From contig CBFCYE010000004.1 in assembly GCA_965602225.1 (NCBI GenBank), forward strand, positions 68,096-132,095: DNA of 64,000 nucleotides, written 5' to 3'. This document shows positions 42,402 to 50,414 of the stretch, one piece after another. Source of the stretch: Tenderia sp965602225. GTDB lineage: Bacteria; Pseudomonadota; Gammaproteobacteria; Tenderiales; Tenderiaceae. The position numbers and the translations under genes were made by a program. The notes under the pieces were generated by a model. It made no database searches and was not told the DNA's origin. It saw nothing but the letters and a program-made list of their open reading frames with translations. Every line of letters starts with the position of its first letter. Position 1 is the first letter of the stretch.

Positions 42402-44249
42402 ATGTGTGGATTGATTTTTATATACGAGCAGGGGGTGGAAAAAGAAGAGCTTACTGGAAGAGCTAGAAAGGCGCTTAACCAGATGCGGCATCGGGGGCCT
42501 GATGATGAGGGGTTGCTTCTAATGCCGTCAGTGGCGATAGGGCATCGACGCTTGTCCATAATAGATCTTGCTGCAAGTCAGCAGCCAATGTCAGATCCGT
42601 CAGGGCGCTATGTACTTGTCTATAACGGTGAGATTTATAATTTCAAAGAGCTTCGTGCTCGACTCGAAGGTAAGTGGGAATTTAAAACACAAGGTGACAC
42701 TGAGGTTCTGTTGGCCGGTCTTATTATTTATGGTGAACAGTTCCTGCAAGATATGGAGGGGATGTGGGCTTTCTCTCTATGGGATAAAAAAGAGAAAAAG
42801 CTTCTTCTCGGACGCGACCGGATGGGTAAGAAGCCGCTGTATTATCAAACGACGGAGACGGGTTTTTTCTGTGCATCTGAACTCCCTAGCCTTGAGTGTT
42901 TGGTGAAGCAATCATGGTCTGAGGATATGGATAGTACCGCCGATTTTTTGAGGTACGGATATTACCTTCCAGGTACAACTGCATATCAGAGTGTAAGAGA
43001 GGTGTTGCCCGGGCATGTGATGTATTGGGAGCCTGGCCGTGTAGTTGAAAGCACTCCTTATTGGTCACTATCTGTAGATAGATTTCAGGGTAGCAAGCAA
43101 CAGGCGCAACAGCTGTTACGGGAAAAAATGTTTGCGGCTGTTGAGAAACGCCTGGTTTCGGATGTGGAGGTGGGCGCCTTCCTCTCGGGGGGCGTCGATT
43201 CATCTCTTATAGTTAGTATTATGGTTAATGAGTTTGGTGTTTCTCCCAAGACATTTACCATTGGTTTTGAGGAAAAGTCATATGACGAAAGTATGTATGC
43301 CGATCAGATCGCGAATGAATGTGGAACAGAACATTACGTGGAGCTGCTGACTGAATGGGACTCAGGGGCTTTGGAAAGACTGATTTTTGAACATGTTGGA
43401 CAGCCATTTTCAGATTCATCTATCCTGCCAACAGCGCTTGTATCGAAACTGGCATCATCACATGTGAAGGTGGCGCTATCCGGTGATGGTGGCGATGAGT
43501 TGTTTAGTGGTTATCAGCGTTATCAGGCGAGAGTTTTGCTGCAGTGGTATACGCGGTTGCCTACTATGATTAGAAAAAATATAGAATGTGTAATAAAGGC
43601 AATTCCTGAGCCTATGGTGCATCATAGTCGTAGTCTGATCAAAAAAGCGCACTTGTTTAAGGATGCTGCGAATAGACAAGTCAGTGAAACACCATATATT
43701 GCTCCTCTTATGTTTTCAAATGAAGATTTTTCAAAGTTAGCGCCTGATTTAGTCGGGTTCGGACATCAGCCCCCAGAGATTCCAAATGAAAGCCGTTTAG
43801 ACGATATTCAAAGGATGATGTCTTCAGACGCCTTGGTTTATTTGCCTCAGGATATTCTTTTAAAAGTTGACCGTGCTTCAATGGCATATTCGTTGGAGGC
43901 ACGAGCGCCCTTCCTTGATAGTGACGTGGTAAAGCTCGCCTTTTCGATGCCTCGGTATTGGCATCGCCGAAGATTTAGTGGGAAGCGTATGTTGCGTGAA
44001 ACATTCTCGGATTTATTGCCTGATAATATTTGGCGTCGTCGAAAACAAGGTTTTGGAGTGCCTATACATAGCTGGTTTCGTCAACAGTTAGGTAGCGAAT
44101 TAGAGGTTTTGTTAGAAGAAATAGATAGTCCTCTAAATAAAGAGATGGTGAGAGGGCTGCTGGATGTCCATCGTCAAGGTGGGCGTGATCATGGTTATAG
44201 ACTTTGGATGTTTTATGTTTATCTGCTTTGGAGGCGACGGAGTTTATGA
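42402..44249 (+). CDS. asnB: Asparagine synthase (glutamine-hydrolysing)
   Basis: A 615-residue two-domain amidotransferase. Cys2 (MCGLIF) is the glutaminase nucleophile after Met removal, with RHRGPDD (about 29-35) and the YNGEIYNF loop. The synthetase domain has the PP-loop LSGGVDSS (about 260-267) and the SGDGGDELFSGYQRY segment. In glycan clusters such enzymes often amidate uronic acids rather than make asparagine, so the substrate here is open. Its stop overlaps the next start (ATGA). Confidence 0.93.
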   Translation: MCGLIFIYEQGVEKEELTGRARKALNQMRHRGPDDEGLLLMPSVAIGHRRLSIIDLAASQQPMSDPSGRYVLVYNGEIYNFKELRARLEGKWEFKTQGDTEVLLAGLIIYGEQFLQDMEGMWAFSLWDKKEKKLLLGRDRMGKKPLYYQTTETGFFCASELPSLECLVKQSWSEDMDSTADFLRYGYYLPGTTAYQSVREVLPGHVMYWEPGRVVESTPYWSLSVDRFQGSKQQAQQLLREKMFAAVEKRLVSDVEVGAFLSGGVDSSLIVSIMVNEFGVSPKTFTIGFEEKSYDESMYADQIANECGTEHYVELLTEWDSGALERLIFEHVGQPFSDSSILPTALVSKLASSHVKVALSGDGGDELFSGYQRYQARVLLQWYTRLPTMIRKNIECVIKAIPEPMVHHSRSLIKKAHLFKDAANRQVSETPYIAPLMFSNEDFSKLAPDLVGFGHQPPEIPNESRLDDIQRMMSSDALVYLPQDILLKVDRASMAYSLEARAPFLDSDVVKLAFSMPRYWHRRRFSGKRMLRETFSDLLPDNIWRRRKQGFGVPIHSWFRQQLGSELEVLLEEIDSPLNKEMVRGLLDVHRQGGRDHGYRLWMFYVYLLWRRRSL

Positions 44250-45346
44250 GTCATATTGCTCTCCTGCTACCAGAGCTTGAGGCAGGGGGGGCGCAGCGAG
44301 TTATGCTCTTATTGGCACGAGAGTTTATTGCTCGTGGTCATAGGGTTGATATTGTATTGTTGAGCAGCGCAGGTCCGTTGTTGAATAGTGTTCCCGAGGG
44401 TGCTAGCTTGGTTGATCTTAAGGCGCGTGGTTACGGGTTTGGTGGTCTGGGCTTTGCATTGTCTTCTGTGTTGCGTCTCACAACTTGGATAAAACAGGAA
44501 CGACCAGATGTGCTGTTAAGTACTATCAATGGTGCGAACCTTGTGGCGTTGCTTGCTCAAAAGCTCTCTGCAATGCCGTTGAGAGTAGTTGTTCGTGAGG
44601 CGGCTTCTGTGAAGAGCATAAATAGTAATTTCAGGCTTAGAGCGATGTGCCGACTTTATCCTCAAGCTGATGCTATCATCGCTTTAAGCTCGGTTATGGT
44701 CGAAGATCTTATTAGAGTAGTCGGTGTTTCCGAATCACGGATTCACTGTATAGCTAATCCCGTGGATGTTGCTTATATCCAAGAACAAAGCCAAGCTCCT
44801 CTGGCGCACCCTTGGTTGGATGATGGTCGGTTGCGAGTGGTTCTCTCGGTTGGTCGCTTAATTCCTCAAAAAGACTATGCCACACTTTTGCGTAGTTTCG
44901 CATTGCTGCCAAAGGAGATTAACGCTCGACTTATTATCGTGGGTGAGGGACCAGAGCGCAGAAAGTTAGAGCTACTGGCTATAGAGCTAAAAATTTCAGA
45001 CATAGTTCAATTTGTTGGTTTTGATGCCAATCCTTGGCGCTGGACGGCACGTGCAAATCTATTTGTGTTGTCTTCTTGTTCAGAGGGGTATCCCAATGTT
45101 TTACTTGAAACCTTGGCTATCGCTGTGCCAGTTGTTGCAACTGAATATGATGCATCTGTAATCGACTTGTCTGAACGATACGGATTTAAAGTAGTTCCAC
45201 AAGGCAAGGCAAGGGTGCTGGCGCAGGCAATTGAAAGCCAGCTTAGCTCCGATTCGCTGCAAAGATACTCATTGGCGGATGATATGGAGCATGTGGTTGC
45301 TAATTATCTTGGTGTGCTGGGTTGTGATATTTTATCCTTGGGTTAG
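44246..45346 (+). CDS. Glycosyltransferase family 4 (GT-B)
   Basis: A 366-residue GT-B enzyme with the start at 44246 overlapping the asnB stop; a longer in-frame ATG at 44204 lies inside asnB. The N-terminal LPELEAGGAQRVMLLLAREF is typical of GT4 enzymes of the WbnH/PglA type, and the donor domain carries VGRLIPQKDYATLLRSF and SEGYPNVLLETLAIAVPVVATE. It is the last gene of the plus-strand block and meets the minus-strand TylF-like gene with a 15-base 3' overlap. Confidence 0.88.
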   Translation: MSHIALLLPELEAGGAQRVMLLLAREFIARGHRVDIVLLSSAGPLLNSVPEGASLVDLKARGYGFGGLGFALSSVLRLTTWIKQERPDVLLSTINGANLVALLAQKLSAMPLRVVVREAASVKSINSNFRLRAMCRLYPQADAIIALSSVMVEDLIRVVGVSESRIHCIANPVDVAYIQEQSQAPLAHPWLDDGRLRVVLSVGRLIPQKDYATLLRSFALLPKEINARLIIVGEGPERRKLELLAIELKISDIVQFVGFDANPWRWTARANLFVLSSCSEGYPNVLLETLAIAVPVVATEYDASVIDLSERYGFKVVPQGKARVLAQAIESQLSSDSLQRYSLADDMEHVVANYLGVLGCDILSLG

Positions 45347-46081
45347 ACAGCCCTTGATCATGAATCCTCCTCCACTGCAAAGTGAAATCATCTTTTCAGG
45401 TTTGTTTTCTAAAAATTCATCTATAGCCTTTGTAGCGCCAGGGCATGAGCTAAAGCCGTAGTCATCGCACAGGATGATCCCCCCAGGGTTCATCCTAGGG
45501 TAGAAGAACGCGATGCATTCCCTTGTTGGTTCGTGTAGATCTACGTCGATATGGATAAATGAAAATTTTCTGTTTTCAACTTCTGCAAAGCGGGAGGGAA
45601 TCCAGCCCTTGAGATATGTGATGTTAGGGAAGTCAGCTAGTGCCTTCCTGACGGCTTCTTCTGGAGCGCTAAGGTCACCTTTACTCCAATGATGATTGTC
45701 ATTGGTGCCTGGTTCCGAAAGCCCTTCAAACGAATCGAATATAAAGTGTTGACGCTCATTGTTTGAGTGCAGTGTATTAAATTGACAGATGAGATAGGAG
45801 CCAGCACCAAGATAGGCGCCGCATTCCGCCGTGTCACCTGCTACGTTGTGAGTGAGTCTCATGAGCTGGCTGAGCACCCAGCGCCGATCTGTGTTCATAC
45901 CTTTGTGTTCATCAAATTTTTTCAGGTAGTGAGTGAAATCTTGGTTATTCCACCAGTCCATCTGTGGCCATTTGAATCTATAAGTTGGAAAGATGGTATT
46001 TGCTATGTGTTTCATGACTTCAAAGCGTGTCATTGGATCGCCTTTGACGAGCTTGCGGATAGCTATTAGGTATTTTGTCAT
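45332..46081 (-). CDS. TylF/MycF-type sugar O-methyltransferase-like protein
   Basis: A 249-residue SAM-dependent methyltransferase with the features of the TylF/MycF group: DTAECGAYLGAGSYLI (motif I, about 83-98), FDSFEGLSEPG, the metal-binding IHIDVDLHEPTRECIAFFYPRMNPGGIILCDDYG region (about 180-213). Members methylate sugar hydroxyls using Mg2+. It is the last gene of the minus-strand block. The gap to the upstream GT4 is 91 bases. Confidence 0.85.
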   Translation of the reverse strand: MTKYLIAIRKLVKGDPMTRFEVMKHIANTIFPTYRFKWPQMDWWNNQDFTHYLKKFDEHKGMNTDRRWVLSQLMRLTHNVAGDTAECGAYLGAGSYLICQFNTLHSNNERQHFIFDSFEGLSEPGTNDNHHWSKGDLSAPEEAVRKALADFPNITYLKGWIPSRFAEVENRKFSFIHIDVDLHEPTRECIAFFYPRMNPGGIILCDDYGFSSCPGATKAIDEFLENKPEKMISLCSGGGFMIKGCLTQG

Positions 46082-46172
46082 CTAAAGAGTCTCTATCTGA
46101 ATATCTTTGAATTGGTAAATGCCATTCTTGCTAGTTTATTCGAGGTCATCGAAGACTGTCTTGTAAATGTGC

Positions 46173-47288
46173 TCATGAATCAGTTAAGTCTTCGAATAGT
46201 TCTAGGTAGCATTTGGCTATAAGCTTAATGTCGTATTGTCTGGCCGCCTTGTCACGTGCTTGAATTCCCATTATTTTCAGATTCTCACGCCCTAGTGTCA
46301 GTGCCCGTTCGATAGCTGCGGCAAGTGCTTGTTCATCGTCAATGGGGACAAGCCATCCAATGTTGTCATCAATGATTTCCTCTGAGCCGCTCACTCGGGT
46401 AGCTACTGCTGGAAGGCCATGGGCAATTGCTTCGAGCAGTGCTCCTGGGAAGCCCTCATAGCGGGAAGGGAAAACGAATAAATCAGCACCAGCAAGCTGG
46501 AAGGCCACGTCACTTGGCTTTACTGAACCTATAAACTTCACATAATTATTGAGATCAAGTTCTTGTGTTTGTACTTCGAGTGTTGAACGTAACGGGCCGT
46601 CTCCGATGATTCGCACTTCGAAAGTATGCCCCATGTCTTTTAATAGCCGAACTGAACTAAGAAAAACATCTAGTCCTTTTTGTTCTACCAGTCTGCCAAC
46701 AAAGATGAGTTGTAGTATCGGATTGTTTGGATTTTGTCTCGGGTTAAGCTTGGGTAAAATCACTCCGTTTGGAATTCTGCTGATGCGTATATTTTTGAGA
46801 TGAAGGTCTAACATCTCCCGTTCAATTTGTTGGCTCATCGCATTAATGACGGTGACACCATGACTCAGAAGTTTTAGCCAGACTTTTTTCAAGGGGGACT
46901 TGCAAATGTATTCGGCTTCACCGCCAGTTGATGCGCAAGCTGGGCAGGCTACCAGTGGTTGTCGAAGCCTAAAAATATATTTAGCAAGGCTGGCTACGAA
47001 GGTTTGTTCCTTGAGAAACCGACAGTAGATTAGATCGTATTCTTGCCGGCGTCGCAAAAGTAACCATAATGTCGAAATAAGGTAACTCGCTGCGCGCAGT
47101 GCACGGTTTAGTTGTATTGTTGGGATGCGAATAATTGTTAGATTTTGCGAAGAAAAAGGCTGGTTGGCATAGCCCGCGACAATTATTTTATGGCCTGCTT
47201 CGGACCAATGGCGTGCTAAGTGCAAGGCCTGTACTTCTGCGCCGCCTACAGACCCAGGTGGAACGTTAGAGAGGATGAGTATTCGCAT
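46173..47288 (-). CDS. Glycosyltransferase family 4 (GT-B)
   Basis: A 371-residue GT-B enzyme. N-terminal LSNVPPGSVGGAEVQALHLA is the acceptor-domain start; the donor domain carries VGRLVEQKGLDVFLSSV and the motif PSRYEGFPGALLEAIAHGLPAVAT (about 275-298). A Cys-rich patch in the middle (ACPACAST) is unusual. The gene overlaps the flippase stop by 23 bases, so translation is coupled. Confidence 0.9.
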   Translation of the reverse strand: MRILILSNVPPGSVGGAEVQALHLARHWSEAGHKIIVAGYANQPFSSQNLTIIRIPTIQLNRALRAASYLISTLWLLLRRRQEYDLIYCRFLKEQTFVASLAKYIFRLRQPLVACPACASTGGEAEYICKSPLKKVWLKLLSHGVTVINAMSQQIEREMLDLHLKNIRISRIPNGVILPKLNPRQNPNNPILQLIFVGRLVEQKGLDVFLSSVRLLKDMGHTFEVRIIGDGPLRSTLEVQTQELDLNNYVKFIGSVKPSDVAFQLAGADLFVFPSRYEGFPGALLEAIAHGLPAVATRVSGSEEIIDDNIGWLVPIDDEQALAAAIERALTLGRENLKIMGIQARDKAARQYDIKLIAKCYLELFEDLTDS

Positions 47289-48525
47289 GTGTGGAAATTT
47301 TCATTAATTTACGTGACATCAGAAGAAATACAATGTATTGGCTAATCGATAAGGCTAGACCAAGGCCTGCTGTGTTCATTAGTTTGAATAGTAACCCACC
47401 TAAGATTCCGCTGCATGCCAGGCTGACTAATGACATTGGAATAAGTGCACGAGAGTAGCCAAGGGTTAGTAATCGACGAGAAAGGATGCTTGTCATAATA
47501 AACCCTGGTAAGCCGATAGCGAGTGCCAGGAAAGTGTGCCGAATCGCCATTAATATTTCTTCTGATTGAAAATCGATCCATGCAGTCAAAAATGGAAAGA
47601 ACAACCAAAATAGAAAACTTAATGCTAACCACAACAAACTCCATGCTAACGTGACTCGAAAGATCAGCTGCCAGCCACGCTCTTCTTCAGGGGTGTTGGT
47701 TAGGCGCGACAGATAAACCAGGGTGACGTTGCCAACACCGATTGTGGCTAGTGAAGCTATGGCAGCATAAAGCCGGTCGGCTGCTTCGAAAATGCTAACT
47801 CCACCAGTATCACCAGTAGAGGCGATCCAACGAATTAATAGCGGTGTTAGACCTGTAATAGCTGACGCCAGTATTAGGTGTTGGGCGGATACCGGGAATG
47901 GTAGTTTTTTTTTGATGTTTATGAGACAAAAACGTTCTTGCACCAGTCCTATTAGAATAGTGGCGCGAGCTGTATCCGATATTGCGATACCTGCGAGCAA
48001 CCAGTGCAAAGCTGGCTCATCTGGTTGAAAAAGAAAATATAGGGCTACTGGAACAATTCGTAGCCCCCAGGTAAGGCCTGGTATGCCGTATCGATGAGCA
48101 GTGTTAAGTGCAGCAATGGCTGGTGCAGCCGCAAGGCTAGTACTAGCCATCAGTGCTACTGACGCAGCTGATAGAATAACAACGCTGTTCGATGATTGTT
48201 CGTCGGGCATTATTATAAATGCGAACAGGCCTGTAAGTATGCCTGTAACCGTTGTCCAGATTAGATAGGTGCGTATATTAAGTACTTCATTATTCTTGAC
48301 TAATTCTGGTACCAATGCATTGACTAGTACGTTGGTGAGTGTGCCTTGGGCAAAAAAGGCAACAGCCATCGTAAGAAAAAACATGTCTGTGATAGAGCTA
48401 ACACTATGAATTGTAAGTAGAGCGATGGGTAATAATAGATTTACGGCGCGTCCAACCATTTCTCCAGTCGAGGATAGGCCGACGCGCCTGGTAACTCTGC
48501 CTATTACTTCTTTCGACGGGCCCAT
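47266..48525 (-). CDS. MurJ/Wzx-like polysaccharide flippase
   Basis: A 419-residue polytopic membrane protein with about twelve helices and no long soluble domain. The N-terminal GLSSTGEMVGRAVNLLLPIALL and ITDMFFLTMAVAFFAQGTLTNVLVNALVPELV are reminiscent of MurJ-type MOP flippases, and ITGLTPLLIRWIASTG begins the second half. It is shorter than true MurJ (encoded at 61344-62888) and is presumably dedicated to the local glycan, moving a lipid-linked sugar across the inner membrane. It overlaps its neighbours on both sides. Confidence 0.8.
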   Translation of the reverse strand: MGPSKEVIGRVTRRVGLSSTGEMVGRAVNLLLPIALLTIHSVSSITDMFFLTMAVAFFAQGTLTNVLVNALVPELVKNNEVLNIRTYLIWTTVTGILTGLFAFIIMPDEQSSNSVVILSAASVALMASTSLAAAPAIAALNTAHRYGIPGLTWGLRIVPVALYFLFQPDEPALHWLLAGIAISDTARATILIGLVQERFCLINIKKKLPFPVSAQHLILASAITGLTPLLIRWIASTGDTGGVSIFEAADRLYAAIASLATIGVGNVTLVYLSRLTNTPEEERGWQLIFRVTLAWSLLWLALSFLFWLFFPFLTAWIDFQSEEILMAIRHTFLALAIGLPGFIMTSILSRRLLTLGYSRALIPMSLVSLACSGILGGLLFKLMNTAGLGLALSISQYIVFLLMSRKLMKISTHANTHPL

Positions 48526-49370
48526 ACTGAAATCACATCACCACGTTGGCCGAATCGATCTGCTGCGCAGAGTAAAGATTGTAACGCCCATTTGCTCAGC
48601 CCTGGCTTGCGTGATGCGCGGCGGCAGGGTAAGAAAGTGGTAAGAGAAAGTATCTCAAAACCATGCGTTTCGAGCAGTTGTGTCATAGCGTTTGGAGTGA
48701 AGAAATAGTGGTGATGGATCGAGTAGTCTGAGTAACTTCGGCGCCTGCAACGAAGGCGGCTATAAGTGTCGAGAATTCCATCAAACTGGATAGGGACCTC
48801 TATATAGATCGGTGCATCAGGCTTTAGGATGGCTTTTATTTGTTCCATAAAAGTGTGTGCGTCAGGAACGTGTTCGAGCACATGACTGCAATAAGCCGCA
48901 GCGTAACTATTTGTGTCGGGTGAAAGATCAGAGAGGGTTCCTTGAAAAACAGAGAAGCCAGCCTCAATAGCTTTTTGAGCAGCATATTCTGATGGTTCTA
49001 CGCCTTTTCCAGATATTCCATTTTCCTTGGCGACGGCTAGAAAGTCCCCCGTTCCGCAGCCGATATCGAGCAGTTTGTCTGTGATCCCGAGTGAGCGGAA
49101 GCGTTGGGTAATGCTGGCGTAACAAGGGGCCAGTTCCTGTTTTTCGTTACGATAGGAAAAACCGCCTTCTTGCTCAGATTCGTAGTAATTATGGTCATAG
49201 ATTGTTTGGTAATCGTCAGGTGTTGGGTAAGGCGACATCCATCTTAGGCCGCATTCCGTACATCGTAATATGGAGTATTTCTTAGGGGCATTGTTTAGGG
49301 CGAGTTCAGTGTATGCCTTGACGTCGGGTTCTGCGTGGCCGGAACAGATCGAACAGTGAGTTGAATTCAC
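48504..49370 (-). CDS. Class I SAM methyltransferase with N-terminal zinc ribbon
   Basis: A 288-residue protein. A four-Cys ribbon at the N-terminus (CSICSG at 6-9, CTECGLRW at 36-43) precedes a methyltransferase domain with LDIGCGTGDFLAVAKENG (about 98-115) and a SHVLEHVPDAHTFMEQIKAILKPDAPIYIEVP stretch. This layout is common in sugar C-methyltransferase-like enzymes of polysaccharide clusters. It overlaps the flippase gene by 22 bases. Confidence 0.85.
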   Translation of the reverse strand: MNSTHCSICSGHAEPDVKAYTELALNNAPKKYSILRCTECGLRWMSPYPTPDDYQTIYDHNYYESEQEGGFSYRNEKQELAPCYASITQRFRSLGITDKLLDIGCGTGDFLAVAKENGISGKGVEPSEYAAQKAIEAGFSVFQGTLSDLSPDTNSYAAAYCSHVLEHVPDAHTFMEQIKAILKPDAPIYIEVPIQFDGILDTYSRLRCRRRSYSDYSIHHHYFFTPNAMTQLLETHGFEILSLTTFLPCRRASRKPGLSKWALQSLLCAADRFGQRGDVISVWARRKK

Positions 49371-49416
49371 GATGTGGATCCTATTATCTTCTTACTGTCT
49401 GATTTCGGTGCTGGAA

Positions 49417-50307
49417 TCACTTGTTTTTATATGTTTTTTCTTGTTCTGAAGGCTTATACATGAGTTGTGTTATCTGTTCAGACACGAGTCCAATGAGGAA
49501 TATTGTTACTGATGCAGTTAATAAAAATATGGTGGCAACCGATAGTCTACCAAGTGTAGTAAAAGTGTAGGCATAGTATCCTAGACCAAGTAGAGCATGT
49601 GCCAGCGCAACGGGAAAGAATAGTTTCAGCGGTGAGTATAGTGTGCCAATCTTGAAAATAATGAGAAGAAAACGCACGCCATCCTTTACTATATGGATGT
49701 GGCTTTTGCCCTCTCTTTTTCCCGCTTTAATAGGTAAGTAGGCAACTGGGTAGCCTGCCCGGAAGAATGCCATGGTGCTGGTTGTTGGGTAGGAGAAGCC
49801 ATTAGGTAAAAGATAGAGAAATTCTCGAAACCTGTTGGTGCGAACGGCGCGAAATCCAGAAGTGAGGTCTTTTATTTTTTGGCCAGTCATGTAGCTAGCT
49901 AGGTGGTTGTAGAGTCTGTTTGCTAGGCTGCGACCAGTACTTGCTTGCGACGAACTATCACGAGCCCCTACTGCCATATCAAAACCTTCGTTAAGTTGTG
50001 AGAGTAAGCGATTTATATCTGCTGGGTCATGCTGCCCGTCGGCATCCATGAATACAAGGATGTTGCCTGTGGCTGCTCGCGCGCCTGTTTTTATGGCGGC
50101 ACCATTGCCTTTGCTGTAAGGGTGGCTGATAACACACGCGCCTGCATTCTGGGCTATTTGGGCGGTCTCATCTGTTGAACCGTCATTGACAACTATAATT
50201 TGAGAATCTGGAAATAATGTGAGAATTTCAGGTATTAATTTTTCGAGACTATTAGCCTCGTTTTTTGCTGGTAGGACGATGGAAATGTGTGGGTTATCTA
50301 TAGCCAT
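49417..50307 (-). CDS. GT2 polyprenyl-phosphate glycosyltransferase-like protein
   Basis: A 296-residue family 2 glycosyltransferase. The GT-A domain has HISIVLPAKNEANSLEKLIP, IVVNDGSTDETA, SHPYSKGNGAAIKTGA and the DADGQHD metal-binding motif (about 88-94), the pattern of DPM1/GtrB-like enzymes that load a sugar onto polyprenyl phosphate. Two C-terminal membrane helices (about 230-250 and 260-280) anchor it. It follows the GT-C-like gene by 107 bases on the same strand and could make that enzyme's lipid-linked donor (inference). Confidence 0.88.
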   Translation of the reverse strand: MAIDNPHISIVLPAKNEANSLEKLIPEILTLFPDSQIIVVNDGSTDETAQIAQNAGACVISHPYSKGNGAAIKTGARAATGNILVFMDADGQHDPADINRLLSQLNEGFDMAVGARDSSSQASTGRSLANRLYNHLASYMTGQKIKDLTSGFRAVRTNRFREFLYLLPNGFSYPTTSTMAFFRAGYPVAYLPIKAGKREGKSHIHIVKDGVRFLLIIFKIGTLYSPLKLFFPVALAHALLGLGYYAYTFTTLGRLSVATIFLLTASVTIFLIGLVSEQITQLMYKPSEQEKTYKNK

Positions 50308-50414
50308 TCTTAATTATATCGTTTTTTGAAAATATGCCCAATTAAAGATGATCCGTTATAAATTATTGGCGGTCAATGCTGTTGTTTGGTAATTGACGTC
50401 TTAATGAGGGGGTA

